Shown: positions 18,405 to 26,549 of the stretch, piece by piece
Layout of the letters: each line of letters begins with the position of its first letter
How positions within the stretch are numbered: the first letter of the stretch is position 1
Source: Cyclobacteriaceae bacterium
GTDB taxonomy: Bacteria; Bacteroidota; Bacteroidia; Cytophagales; Cyclobacteriaceae
Length of the DNA stretch: 64,000 bases
Direction: 5' to 3'
NCBI GenBank assembly: GCA_958296015.1
Contig: CATQIH010000039.1
Coordinates: forward strand, 1 to 64,000
The notes under the pieces: generated by a model
Database searches by the model: none
Told to the model about the DNA's origin: nothing
What the model saw: only the letters and a program-made list of their open reading frames with translations
Translations under genes and position numbers: made by a program

Positions 18405-20297
18405 ATGCTTTTTTTATCGATAGAATCGCTCTCTAAACAATACATGACAGCCGAAGGCAAAGATAAGCCTCTTTTTAAGGAGATATCTTTTGGGGTGGAT
18501 CAGGGGCAGAAAATAGCTCTTGTGGGAATCAACGGGTCAGGAAAATCTACACTACTCAAGATCATTGCAGGCTTAGAAACCCAGGATGCCGGTACGGTAG
18601 CTTTCAAAAACGGCATCACCGTGGCTTTTGCCGACCAAAATCCCACCTTTCAGGAAGGCGATACGGTCATCACTTCTATCTATAGCAGCCAGAATGAGAC
18701 CCTCAAGATACTCAGGGAATACAGGCAACAACTCACGCATCCTACTTCCATTGATAAGCTACAGGACCTTATTTCTCATATCGATGGGCTAAATGCCTGG
18801 GACTATGAAAGCCAGATTGAACAGATACTGGGCGAGCTGGGCATCTACGATCTGGATCAGCCCGTGAGTCAGCTATCAGGCGGACAGAGAAAAAGAGTAG
18901 CCCTGGCCCGTGCTCTGATTGAAAAACCCGATTTCCTGATCCTAGATGAGCCAACCAACCACCTGGACCTGGAAACTATTGAGTGGCTCGAGAATTATCT
19001 TTCCTCTCAACAGATGTCGCTACTGCTGGTCACCCATGATCGTTATTTTCTGGAAAAAGTGACCAACGAAATCATCGAACTTGATAAAGGTCAGATCTAT
19101 AGATATAAAGGCAACTATGCTTATTTCCTGGAAAAGAAGTCAGAGCGAATAGCCACGCAGCAAACAGAAGTAGAGAAGGCGCAGAACCTTTTTAAGAAAG
19201 AACTCGACTGGATGCGCCGACAGCCCAGAGCGCGTGGCACCAAGGCCAAATACAGGGTGGAAGCGTTTGATGAAGTCAAAGAAAAAGCTCATCGGAAATC
19301 CGAAGGCTCCGGGCTGGAACTGAACGTGCAAGGCAGAAGGCAAGGGAGAAAAATTATTGAGATAGAGGGTATCAGTAAGGCGTATGATGACAAAACTATT
19401 ATAAAAGATTTTTCTTATACATTTAAACGAGGCGACCGAATTGGCGTAATCGGCAAGAACGGTTCTGGCAAGACAACCTTGCTAAACATGCTCACCGGCA
19501 TCCTTCCTCCTGATGCCGGTGCCATCGACACAGGGTCCACTACCGTTTTTGGGTATTACACACAGAAAGAACTTGCGTTTGATGAAGGCCAGAAAGTGAT
19601 TGACATTGTGAAAGAGGTGGCAGAAGTGATTGAGATTAGCAAAGGCACTTTTATTACGGCTGCCCAGTTTTTACAGCATTTTCAGTTTCCTCCCGATATG
19701 CACTATACGCAGGTGAGCAACCTGAGTGGTGGCGAGAAACGCAGGCTGCAACTACTACGTGTGCTCATGAAAAACCCCAACTTCCTCATACTGGATGAGC
19801 CAACCAACGACCTGGACCTGATCACACTCAATGTGCTGGAAGATTTTCTGATGAAGTTTGAAGGATGTCTTATACTGGTTTCGCACGACCGCTATTTTAT
19901 GGACAAACTGGTTGACCATATCTTTATCTTCAAAGAAGATGAACCGGCTATCAAAGATTTTCCGGGAAACTATACCGATTACCGGCAAAACCTGCAACAG
20001 GAAGAAGAAGCACCCGTAGCAAAAAAAGCAAAGAATAAGCTTCCCGAACCCAAAGCCAGCGTTGATACGGCTAAAAAGATTTCCTATAAAGACAAAAGAG
20101 AGTACGAAAAGCTGGAACAGGAAATAGAAGTACTGGAGGAAAAAAAGCAACGGTTCATGAATCAACTCAACGAGACTTCTCTGAGCGGCAAAGCCACACA
20201 CGAAGATATCACCAACCTGTCGCAGCAAATGGATGAAGTCAACCGGTTGATTGATGAAAAATCCAACCGATGGCTGGAGCTTTCGGAATTGATGTAA
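18405..20297 (+). CDS. ABC-F family ATP-binding protein (Uup-type)
   Basis: A soluble tandem-ABC protein of the ABC-F family, which bind the ribosome and are not transporters. There are 630 residues from the ATG at 18405; a TTG 24 nt upstream is less likely. ABC1 has Walker A GINGSGKST near 43, LSGGQRKRVALARAL and LDEPTNHLDL. ABC2 has GKNGSGKTT near 350, LSGGEKRRLQLLRVL and LDEPTNDLDL. The linker contains WMRRQPRARGTKAK as in Uup. The C-terminal 90 residues form a charged coiled coil, the DNA- or RNA-binding tail of Uup-like members. Confidence 0.92.
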   Translation: MLFLSIESLSKQYMTAEGKDKPLFKEISFGVDQGQKIALVGINGSGKSTLLKIIAGLETQDAGTVAFKNGITVAFADQNPTFQEGDTVITSIYSSQNETLKILREYRQQLTHPTSIDKLQDLISHIDGLNAWDYESQIEQILGELGIYDLDQPVSQLSGGQRKRVALARALIEKPDFLILDEPTNHLDLETIEWLENYLSSQQMSLLLVTHDRYFLEKVTNEIIELDKGQIYRYKGNYAYFLEKKSERIATQQTEVEKAQNLFKKELDWMRRQPRARGTKAKYRVEAFDEVKEKAHRKSEGSGLELNVQGRRQGRKIIEIEGISKAYDDKTIIKDFSYTFKRGDRIGVIGKNGSGKTTLLNMLTGILPPDAGAIDTGSTTVFGYYTQKELAFDEGQKVIDIVKEVAEVIEISKGTFITAAQFLQHFQFPPDMHYTQVSNLSGGEKRRLQLLRVLMKNPNFLILDEPTNDLDLITLNVLEDFLMKFEGCLILVSHDRYFMDKLVDHIFIFKEDEPAIKDFPGNYTDYRQNLQQEEEAPVAKKAKNKLPEPKASVDTAKKISYKDKREYEKLEQEIEVLEEKKQRFMNQLNETSLSGKATHEDITNLSQQMDEVNRLIDEKSNRWLELSELM

Positions 20298-20315
20298 ATC
20301 TACGGCCAGCAGCTT

Positions 20316-20573
20316 TCACTCATTGTGATGTTTTTTCTCCAGATATACGATCCTCTTTTGCATTTCTTCCATCTGCGACTGAAATATCTGGGTGAGTTCC
20401 TGAAAAAGCTTCACATGGATATTCAGCTCTGCATGCATCTGGTTGGTCCTTTCTACCTGCTTCTTATAGTCAGCATACAGGTCTTTCAGAAAAAAACCGA
20501 TGATGAGAAACGCCGTGCTGCTAACACTTAGCAAAACACTGTTGATCAATACGATATATGATGAACTTTCCAT
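20316..20573 (-). CDS. Small single-span membrane protein with coiled coil (85 aa)
   Basis: Not a family I recognise. From the ATG at 20573 there is one membrane segment (YIVLINSVLLSVSSTAFLII) followed by a heptad-like helix with many Glu, Gln and Met (KKQVERTNQMHAELNIHVKL). It is convergent with the ABC-F gene. Its upstream region carries one of two matching palindromes (20636-20652), so it may belong to the neighbouring regulator's targets. Confidence 0.55.
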   Translation of the reverse strand: MESSSYIVLINSVLLSVSSTAFLIIGFFLKDLYADYKKQVERTNQMHAELNIHVKLFQELTQIFQSQMEEMQKRIVYLEKKHHNE

Positions 20574-20635
20574 GTATCTAAAATACACAAAGACTAATCC
20601 GCACTTTCCTAAATTTGACGATTTTCAATAAAATA

Positions 20636-20652
20636 TGTCTTATTACGACATA
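20636..20652. promoter_or_regulatory. Palindromic operator copy 1
   Basis: TGTCTTATTACGACAT sits within the longer inverted repeat TATGTC-N7-GACATA (20634-20652). The second copy, at 20933-20948, differs at only one of 16 bases. This one lies between the small membrane-protein gene and the 61-residue HTH gene. Confidence 0.65.
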
Positions 20653-20666
20653 CATTGATAATGTTT

Positions 20667-20852
20667 TCACTCTACCGAAGGATTTCCTAGTATATCATAG
20701 ATTATTTTCACCTGTTTGGGCGTATAAGTATGTCCTATACGCCTGCCGATAGTAGATAAATGTGGTTTTAGCCAGTTTGTAAACGTTCTAGTAGTCACTC
20801 CGTAACGGGCCGCCAGTTCCTGTTTTGTTTGTGGTTTGATGTAATCAGCCAT
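20667..20852 (-). CDS. Small helix-turn-helix protein (61 aa)
   Basis: A 61-residue putative DNA-binding protein. The segment TKQELAARYGVTTRTFTNWL (9-28) fits a helix-turn-helix, and the tail TPKQVKIIYDILGNP is seen in small Bacteroidota and phage-related HTH proteins. It is divergent from the S24 regulator gene and sits between two copies of the same palindrome, so it is likely autoregulated or controlled by that neighbour. Confidence 0.65.
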   Translation of the reverse strand: MADYIKPQTKQELAARYGVTTRTFTNWLKPHLSTIGRRIGHTYTPKQVKIIYDILGNPSVE

Positions 20853-20932
20853 AGCAGCATATCGATTGGTTAGAAAAAGTGCTACTTATTGTAGCTCTGC
20901 AAATTGCAAATCTAAAAAAAATTGATTTGCTT

Positions 20933-20948
20933 TGTCATATTACGACAT
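20933..20948. promoter_or_regulatory. Palindromic operator copy 2
   Basis: TGTCATATTACGACAT, matching copy 1 at 15 of 16 bases, with arms TGTC / GACA around 7 nt. It lies in the divergent region between the small HTH gene and the S24 regulator gene, overlapping a plausible -7 element (TTGCTTTG at 20927-20934). Confidence 0.65.
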
Positions 20949-21025
20949 GTAAAATATAGTTACAACCTATTTCAGTAAAAAATAATCATGCAGTAGTATT
21001 TTTCAGACAAAACGACGTATATCCT

Positions 21026-21685
21026 ATGAAATCTATCCACATTACACTCAAAGAGATCAGAAAATCCCTGGAAATGAGTCAGGAGGAAGTAGCTAGGGCT
21101 TTGGGAATTCAGACGACTACCTATAGCAAGATCGAACGGGGTGCCATACAGCTTACTGTAAATCGCCTGGCTGACCTTGCAAAAATCTTTAACCTACAGG
21201 CTGAAGACATCCTGAACTATGGCAAAAGCAAAAGGGGTAAAAAGCTCGAGAAAGGCAACATCACCTATATTCCGATACATGCGCAGGCGGGGTTTCTAAA
21301 CAATTATACTGACCAAAGTACGCTGGAAAAGTTCACTACTTTTAATATCCCTGTATTCACTGAGCAAGACTTATATATGATCAGTGTGGAAGGCGATAGC
21401 ATGTATCCTACCATTACTTCTGGCACGTTTATCATCATCAAAGAGGTTACGGATACGCAGTATATTAAGTGGGGAGAGCCGCATGTGGTGGTGTCCAGAG
21501 ACGGCCGTGTACTGAAGCGCGTATTGCTGAGCAAAGCTCCGGAAAGCATTGCGCTATATTCTGACAACAGGCTGTACCAAGCTTATGACATACCAAAATC
21601 GCAGATCATATCATTCTGGCAGGTTTTAGGTCAGATATCCAGTTCATTTGCACCAAAAATGATTTTCAACGAAGAGTATGAGTAA
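21026..21685 (+). CDS. XRE-family repressor with LexA-like S24 domain
   Basis: A 219-residue cytoplasmic transcription regulator. The N-terminal Cro/CI helix-turn-helix (LEMSQEEVARALGIQTTTYS, about 15-34) is joined to a peptidase S24 domain. Catalytic geometry is retained: a possible cleavage dipeptide Ala88-Gly89, Ser125 in EGDSMYP and Lys164 in VLKRVLL, with spacings close to LexA. It could therefore be inactivated by self-cleavage on DNA damage, though many such proteins do not cleave. Two matching palindromes next to it are the probable binding sites. Confidence 0.85.
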   Translation: MKSIHITLKEIRKSLEMSQEEVARALGIQTTTYSKIERGAIQLTVNRLADLAKIFNLQAEDILNYGKSKRGKKLEKGNITYIPIHAQAGFLNNYTDQSTLEKFTTFNIPVFTEQDLYMISVEGDSMYPTITSGTFIIIKEVTDTQYIKWGEPHVVVSRDGRVLKRVLLSKAPESIALYSDNRLYQAYDIPKSQIISFWQVLGQISSSFAPKMIFNEEYE

Positions 21686-22036
21686 GCAAAACACTTGAAA
21701 TGTTGCCTACTTTTGTTTTCTTCGTTTTTCATGAATTTGTTACATCAGCTTTTTCTAAACGCGGCCCGTCTCTGGAAGTTTAATGGGTGAATAAACTAAT
21801 GCCATAGGATATAATTACAAAAAATATAATTAATATTACAATTTTGCAGCTAATATTATAAACATTAGTATATTAGAGTTGTATTTAAAGCACACTCAAA
21901 TGATTCATTCATTATACTACGCATTTTTCTGTATAGGGCTACTGACCACCTTTATATCTTTTATAAGACTGGTGGAAGAAATCAATAAATAAGTCTACCA
22001 AGCAGCAAACAAGTTATCATCCAAATATATCATCTT
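21686..22036. other. Intergenic region with one possible micropeptide
   Basis: Very AT-rich. Apart from the 30-codon frame at 21900-21992 I see no gene, hairpin terminator or repeat. Confidence 0.4.
21900..21992 (+). CDS. Possible 30-aa single-span membrane peptide
   Basis: ATG to TAA, 30 codons. The product is one hydrophobic helix (LYYAFFCIGLLTTFISFI) followed by RLVEEINK. Topology resembles bacterial membrane micropeptides. The only support is the hydrophobic pattern and its place ahead of the next gene, so it could be chance. Confidence 0.3.
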   Translation: MIHSLYYAFFCIGLLTTFISFIRLVEEINK

Positions 22037-22390
22037 ATGTACAACGTCAACATAGCTCCATCTGGTGGAGACCAACGCCAGAGCGAAGACATCAGCCGTT
22101 ACTTCAATGTCAATATTTGCCAGGAAGAGTTTCGCCTGATGCAGGAAATTGATAAAATTCAGGATAAGATTAACCTGAAGGAATGGTTTGAATTATTAAG
22201 GTCCACTTATAAGCACAAGAACATACCCAAGCGGGTATACCTGAGAGCCACTACACTTTTGAATGGGTATGTATGGTTTGATGACAGCGAATACGAAACA
22301 CGGATGGCAAGCGGCAAGCCGGTCAGTAAAGTAACTCCACGAGAATATGCGCTTGAAAAGCAGTTGGAAGTCTTGAAAACCAATCAGTAG
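22037..22390 (+). CDS. Hypothetical protein (117 aa)
   Basis: I do not recognise the family. The product is soluble and mixed in charge, with a helical middle (EEFRLMQEIDKIQDKINLKE) and a Trp/Tyr-rich block LLNGYVWFDDSEYETRM. No signal peptide or membrane segment. It converges with the next gene, leaving only 15 nt between their stops. Length and composition support a real gene. Confidence 0.55.
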   Translation: MYNVNIAPSGGDQRQSEDISRYFNVNICQEEFRLMQEIDKIQDKINLKEWFELLRSTYKHKNIPKRVYLRATTLLNGYVWFDDSEYETRMASGKPVSKVTPREYALEKQLEVLKTNQ

Positions 22391-22405
22391 CTGATATAGA
22401 AATAC

Positions 22406-22753
22406 TTATCCATTGGCTGCGATCTTTCTGTCTTTGAATTCGGATTTGTGCAGCGCGTCAGAGGAAAAAAACTGTGAAACGGTAGGATGCTGACGGCTTT
22501 CCTGCTCCTTTTCCTCTGATATTTTGCCGGTTATCTTGTAGAACTTATCCAGCAAATACTTGGCTCTGTCCAGAGGAAGGGCAGTGGTGCTCCCATTGAC
22601 ATTGCTGACACTGATCACGGGCACCTTATCGCGAATGCTTCTCAGCACCAACCCTTCAAAATTCTGCCCGAAATGCAGGATCCAGGAACTCTCCATCATA
22701 AATGTCATCTTACGTATCTCCCGATTAGAAAGGTTATTGTTTAACATAGTCAT
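22406..22753 (-). CDS. Hypothetical protein (115 aa)
   Basis: Unrecognised family. Soluble, with a central beta-like stretch (GLVLRSIRDKVPVISVSNVN) and a charged tail ending SEFKDRKIAANG. A TATATTTG -7-like element on the minus strand (22791-22798) lies about 40 nt before the ATG and may be its promoter, although I find no well-spaced -33 box. Confidence 0.55.
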   Translation of the reverse strand: MTMLNNNLSNREIRKMTFMMESSWILHFGQNFEGLVLRSIRDKVPVISVSNVNGSTTALPLDRAKYLLDKFYKITGKISEEKEQESRQHPTVSQFFSSDALHKSEFKDRKIAANG

Positions 22754-22967
22754 AAGTTCTTTAAAATATCTGTGCGGTTACATTCCTTAGCAAATATATC
22801 ATTTATGCTTAATTATTGAAGCTTTGTCAACTAATTTTTCACAAAAAAATGGGAAGCAGAGTCAGAAATGCTGCTAACGTACAGGGTATCACTGCTTGCC
22901 CAACAAAATACTTCCCTGCACAATTCCCTGAAAAGCCATATTTGAGCAAGATTAACGGCTTTTGGTA

Positions 22968-23357
22968 TTATTCATCCTCAGAAGTATACACTTTCATCTC
23001 AAGTGGTAGCTTCAATAAATCTTTAAAATCTTCCCCGGATTCTTTCATATCCTCATCTTCCACTTCAAAATACCATTTGATCAGTACGGGATGACCTTCC
23101 TGATACATCTTCTCCAGTTTCCGAAAAATATCTACCAGGCATTTGGATGAAGAAGTGTTGAAATATTCCAATTTCATGACCAAATGAATGCCGCCCTCGT
23201 TGTCCTTCTGGTAAACATCCAGCCAATCCATAATCGGCTGGTAGAACTCAACGGAATTTTCCGGGATTGAGCGACCAATGATCTCAAAAGTACCACTTTT
23301 GGGATCAAACGTTACTTCCGGTGTCTTAGAAGTTTTGGCAAGGTAGAGGCTGTTCAT
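22968..23357 (-). CDS. SiaC-like regulatory phosphoprotein (DUF1987)
   Basis: A 129-residue protein of the DUF1987/SiaC family. The start at 23357 (MNSLYLAKTSKTPEVTFDP) matches the family; the upstream ATG would add 15 odd residues. The conserved block FNTSSSKCLVDIFRKL contains the Thr/Ser that is reversibly phosphorylated in Pseudomonas SiaC, which controls a diguanylate cyclase. No SiaA, SiaB or cyclase gene is nearby, so the local partner is unknown. Confidence 0.75.
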   Translation of the reverse strand: MNSLYLAKTSKTPEVTFDPKSGTFEIIGRSIPENSVEFYQPIMDWLDVYQKDNEGGIHLVMKLEYFNTSSSKCLVDIFRKLEKMYQEGHPVLIKWYFEVEDEDMKESGEDFKDLLKLPLEMKVYTSEDE

Positions 23358-23472
23358 GGATAGTATTGCTTTCTTAATATTGCAAATATAGCCATTGTTC
23401 AAGAATAATCGAATGGCGTTTCCTTCTAATCAAAATATTCAACAAATTGTCAGTACTGCCCGTTAAGCAATC

Positions 23473-23883
23473 ATGAAAGTAACCGTATGCAGAAAGGAGC
23501 ATTTTAACGCTGCTCACAGATTATTTAATCCACAGTGGAATTTTGAAAAGAACCAGCAGGTTTTTGGTAAGTGCAACAATCCCAATTATCACGGCCACAA
23601 CTATGAACTGATTGTTAAGCTAACCGGCAAACCGGATCCGGAAACAGGTTATGTATATGATATGAAGGCACTTAGCCATCTCATCCGGGAACATGTGACA
23701 GCCCGGATGGATCATAAGAACCTGAACCTGGATGTGCGCGAGTTTGAACACTTGAATCCTACTGCCGAAAATATCGCTATCGTGATCTGGAATATCCTGA
23801 GAGCTGAAATAGATGAGCAGTTAGCATTGAAAGTAACCCTATACGAAACGGAAAGAAATTATGTTGAATACCCCGCAGACTGA
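23473..23883 (+). CDS. 6-pyruvoyl-tetrahydropterin synthase / 6-carboxytetrahydropterin synthase family
   Basis: A 136-residue T-fold enzyme acting on dihydroneopterin triphosphate. Zinc ligands are His15, His40 and His42, and the catalytic set Cys34 (FGKCNN), Asp80 and His81 (ARMDHKN) is complete. The spacing GKCNNPNYHGHNY is like the eukaryotic-type PTPS that leads to tetrahydrobiopterin, though QueD for queuosine cannot be excluded. It is followed directly by folE, which makes its substrate, and then an SDR. Confidence 0.88.
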   Translation: MKVTVCRKEHFNAAHRLFNPQWNFEKNQQVFGKCNNPNYHGHNYELIVKLTGKPDPETGYVYDMKALSHLIREHVTARMDHKNLNLDVREFEHLNPTAENIAIVIWNILRAEIDEQLALKVTLYETERNYVEYPAD

Positions 23884-24541
23884 TTACGAAACCATGAGCG
23901 AAGAACTGAGTGAAAATCATATTGGCACTTCTACCGAAACCCCTCTGCGGCCTGATGCTTTTGAAAAAGACGATGAGCTGAAGATAGCACTTATTGCCAA
24001 ACATTTTAAAGAAATTATGTTGATTTTGGGGCTTGACCTGACAGATGACAGCCTGAAAGGCACTCCACACCGCGTAGCCAAAATGTATGTCAAGGAAGTG
24101 TTTAGTGGCCTCAAGCCGGAGAATAAACCTGTAGCAAAGCTTTTTGAGAACAAATACAAGTACAATGAAATGCTGGTGGAGAAAAATATCACCTTTTACT
24201 CCAACTGTGAACATCATTTTGTGCCTATCGCTGGTAAAGCACATGTAGCCTACATTTCAAACGGTCATGTTATCGGCCTATCGAAGATCAATCGCATTGT
24301 GCAGTATTTTGCCAAACGCCCGCAAGTGCAGGAACGCCTGACCATGCAGATTGCCAACGAACTTAAAAATGCACTCAAAACCGAAGATGTAGCGATTGTG
24401 ATAGATGCTGCTCATATGTGCGTGTCCTCCAGAGGCGTGCAAGATGTGAACAGTCAGACAATAACGGCTTACTACGGAGGCCAGTTTAAACAGGAAGCCA
24501 GGAAGAAAGAGTTTTTAGAGTATCTGAACCTAAAGGACTGA
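23861..24541 (+). CDS. folE: GTP cyclohydrolase I
   Basis: Converts GTP to dihydroneopterin triphosphate, the entry to folate and biopterin synthesis. Type I motifs are SNCEHHFVPIAGKAHVAYI and AHMCVSSRGVQ, including the zinc cysteines. The longest frame starts at 23861 and overlaps the upstream gene by 23 nt; the ATG at 23894 (MSEELSENH), 10 nt after that stop, is an equally good start and gives 215 residues. An acidic N-terminal tail precedes the catalytic core. Confidence 0.95.
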   Translation: MLNTPQTDYETMSEELSENHIGTSTETPLRPDAFEKDDELKIALIAKHFKEIMLILGLDLTDDSLKGTPHRVAKMYVKEVFSGLKPENKPVAKLFENKYKYNEMLVEKNITFYSNCEHHFVPIAGKAHVAYISNGHVIGLSKINRIVQYFAKRPQVQERLTMQIANELKNALKTEDVAIVIDAAHMCVSSRGVQDVNSQTITAYYGGQFKQEARKKEFLEYLNLKD

Positions 24542-24547
24542 ACAGCT

Positions 24548-25261
24548 ATGCATCACCAAGACAAAAATATTTTAGTAGTAGGTGGCACATCAGGCATTGG
24601 CAAAGCCATTGTAGAAGGTTTGGAAGCCGGGCAGGCCAATGTGTGGATAGCTTCCCGGCACGCACCTGAGTTTTCCACAAAAGCCAAACATCTGTTGCTG
24701 GATGTGCTCTCTGATGATCTTTCAGTGCTGTCGTCATTGCCAGATCAGTTGCACGGACTCGTATACTGTCCGGGTACTATTACGTTGAAACCTTTGCAGG
24801 CACTTAAAGCCAGTGATTTTCAGCGAGATTTTGATCTTAATGTATTGGGAGCTGTCAAAGTTGTGCAGGCTTGCCTGAAACCTTTGAGAAATGCAAAAGG
24901 TGCCAGTATAGTGCTCTACAGCACCGTAGCAGCTACGGTTGGCTTGAGCTATCATGCTTCTATAGCAGCCGCCAAAGGTGCGGTAGAAGGTCTGGGGAAA
25001 TCTATCGCTGCCGAGCTTGCCTCCAAACACATCCGATGCAATGTAGTTGCTCCCTCTCTGACTGATACGCCCCTGGCTGGGCAACTGCTGGCAACTGAAG
25101 AAAAGAAAGAGGCTTCTGATAAAAGGCATCCTTTAGGCCGCTATGGACAGCCTGTAGATATTGCCAACCTCTCTCTGTACCTGCTCTCTGATGATAGCAG
25201 TTGGATGACAGGACAGGTGCTCAATATTGATGGAGGACTGTCTTCGCTCAAACCTCTGTGA
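24548..25261 (+). CDS. Short-chain dehydrogenase/reductase lacking the catalytic Tyr
   Basis: A 237-residue Rossmann-fold SDR, 6 nt after folE. The nucleotide-binding loop is VVGGTSGIG (residues 11-19), and the Ser of LYSTVAA and the Lys of IAAAKGA are in place. However, the YxxxK tyrosine position is Ile. It ends with the usual TGQVLNIDGGLSSL. Position suggests a pterin reductase role, such as the sepiapterin-reductase step, but the missing tyrosine makes this uncertain. The group of atypical SDRs with HASIAAAK is known from sequence. Confidence 0.8.
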   Translation: MHHQDKNILVVGGTSGIGKAIVEGLEAGQANVWIASRHAPEFSTKAKHLLLDVLSDDLSVLSSLPDQLHGLVYCPGTITLKPLQALKASDFQRDFDLNVLGAVKVVQACLKPLRNAKGASIVLYSTVAATVGLSYHASIAAAKGAVEGLGKSIAAELASKHIRCNVVAPSLTDTPLAGQLLATEEKKEASDKRHPLGRYGQPVDIANLSLYLLSDDSSWMTGQVLNIDGGLSSLKPL

Positions 25262-25395
25262 TGATTTGTCCGACAACAAACGGTCCGTGCCTATCGTAGG
25301 ATATGCTAAAGGTATGGATGAATCCTATAGTCTTTTTATACAAAAAACAAAAATCATTTTTTAGTCAAACTTTACGAAATTATCTCTTCCTTCTT

Positions 25396-25845
25396 ATGAA
25401 TGATTATACTCAAACCAGAGAATTGGAGGACTATTCCTTTAAAGATGTTTTCTGTACACGTTTTTCCAAAGTGAGCTGTGATGCACAGGCAGGCATCATT
25501 ATCTGTGAGCTAAGAGCTGAGTATGTTCCTATCGAACATTTTAAAGATACTTTCTATAGAATTGGAGAACTGGTCAGTGCCGGTTTCAATAAAAAATTGA
25601 TATTTGATAAAAGATCACTCAAAGCATTTCACCAGCCGTCTATGGAATGGTATTTTGTAAGCTGGAAAAACGAGATGTATGACAAAGGACTCACGGTTTA
25701 CCGCAAACTGCTGCCACCCGAAGAATGGTTCAGAAAGTCGGTAAAGTATGCCCGCGAAGAAATTATCAGAACCCATCCTGATCATGTCATCAACAAACTG
25801 GACATTAAGTACTGCGAAACACTGAAAGAAGCCTTGGAAATCTAA
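25396..25845 (+). CDS. Hypothetical soluble protein (149 aa)
   Basis: No confident family; the size and fold pattern could fit a STAS/SpoIIAA-like domain. I chose the ATG at 25396 (MNDYTQTRELEDYSFKD) over 25303 because the earlier start adds a stretch that looks like untranslated leader. It is Trp/Tyr-rich in the middle (SMEWYFVSWKNEMYDKGL) with no signal peptide. Its stop overlaps the next ATG by one base (TAATG), so it is coupled to the flavin reductase. Confidence 0.65.
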   Translation: MNDYTQTRELEDYSFKDVFCTRFSKVSCDAQAGIIICELRAEYVPIEHFKDTFYRIGELVSAGFNKKLIFDKRSLKAFHQPSMEWYFVSWKNEMYDKGLTVYRKLLPPEEWFRKSVKYAREEIIRTHPDHVINKLDIKYCETLKEALEI

Positions 25846-26477
25846 TGATCACGACAATACGCAACACCGATATTGAGCAGTTTGATAAGCATTTCAGAAC
25901 CAACTTTATCAATTCGCTTACCGGTTTTAAAAGTGTGGCACTGGTGGGTACAAAAAATCAGGCAGGCAAAACCAACCTCGCTATTTTCAGCCAGATCATT
26001 CATGTAGGAGCCAACCCTGCCTTGCTGGGTATTTTGTTTCGTCCGCATACGGTGCCACGTCATACGCTGGAGAATATTCTTGATACACACGCGTTTACCG
26101 TCAATCATATAGCTGCATCGTTTGTAGCGCAGGCGCATCATACCAGTGCCCGCTGGGATGTGTCAGAATTTGAGGCTTGTGGACTGGCACCACAATATTC
26201 AGAGAATTTTTCGGCCCCTTATGTGCAACAGGCAACTATCAAGATAGGTATGCGTCTGGTAGAAAGAAAAGGCATAGAAATCAACCACACCATTCTTATC
26301 ATTGGCAGCATAGAAGAAGTCATCCTGCCGGAAACCGTCGTGGCTGACGACGGCTTTGTGGACTTGGAAGCTGCTGGCACTGTCACCTGTTCTGGGCTGG
26401 ACACTTATCACACTACGAGCAAGATAGCTAGGTTTGATTATGCAAAACCTGATCGCCATCCCAGTATTATTTCCTGA
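25845..26477 (+). CDS. Flavin reductase-like domain protein
   Basis: A 210-residue FMN-binding split-barrel protein (flavin reductase-like family). Family-like stretches are SLTGFKSVALVGTKNQAGKTNLAIFSQ at the start, NPALLGILFRPHTVPRHTLENI and LVERKGIEINHTILIIGSIEEVIL. It probably reduces or binds FMN with NAD(P)H. Its start overlaps the preceding stop. Together with folE, the PTPS-like gene and the SDR, it suggests a pterin/flavin redox unit. Confidence 0.8.
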   Translation: MITTIRNTDIEQFDKHFRTNFINSLTGFKSVALVGTKNQAGKTNLAIFSQIIHVGANPALLGILFRPHTVPRHTLENILDTHAFTVNHIAASFVAQAHHTSARWDVSEFEACGLAPQYSENFSAPYVQQATIKIGMRLVERKGIEINHTILIIGSIEEVILPETVVADDGFVDLEAAGTVTCSGLDTYHTTSKIARFDYAKPDRHPSIIS

Positions 26478-26508
26478 CACACAGCATCTTTTTGAGTAAA
26501 GATATTGG

Positions 26509-26526
26509 TTTGTTTAGCTAAACAAA
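26509..26526. promoter_or_regulatory. 18-bp perfect palindrome before the exonuclease gene
   Basis: TTTGTTTAGCTAAACAAA is a perfect 18-bp palindrome ending 23 nt before the ATG of the MBL-fold exonuclease. Lack of a loop points to a dimeric-regulator site more than to an RNA hairpin. Confidence 0.5.
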
Positions 26527-26549
26527 TAAGAGATTTGTACATTATATAT

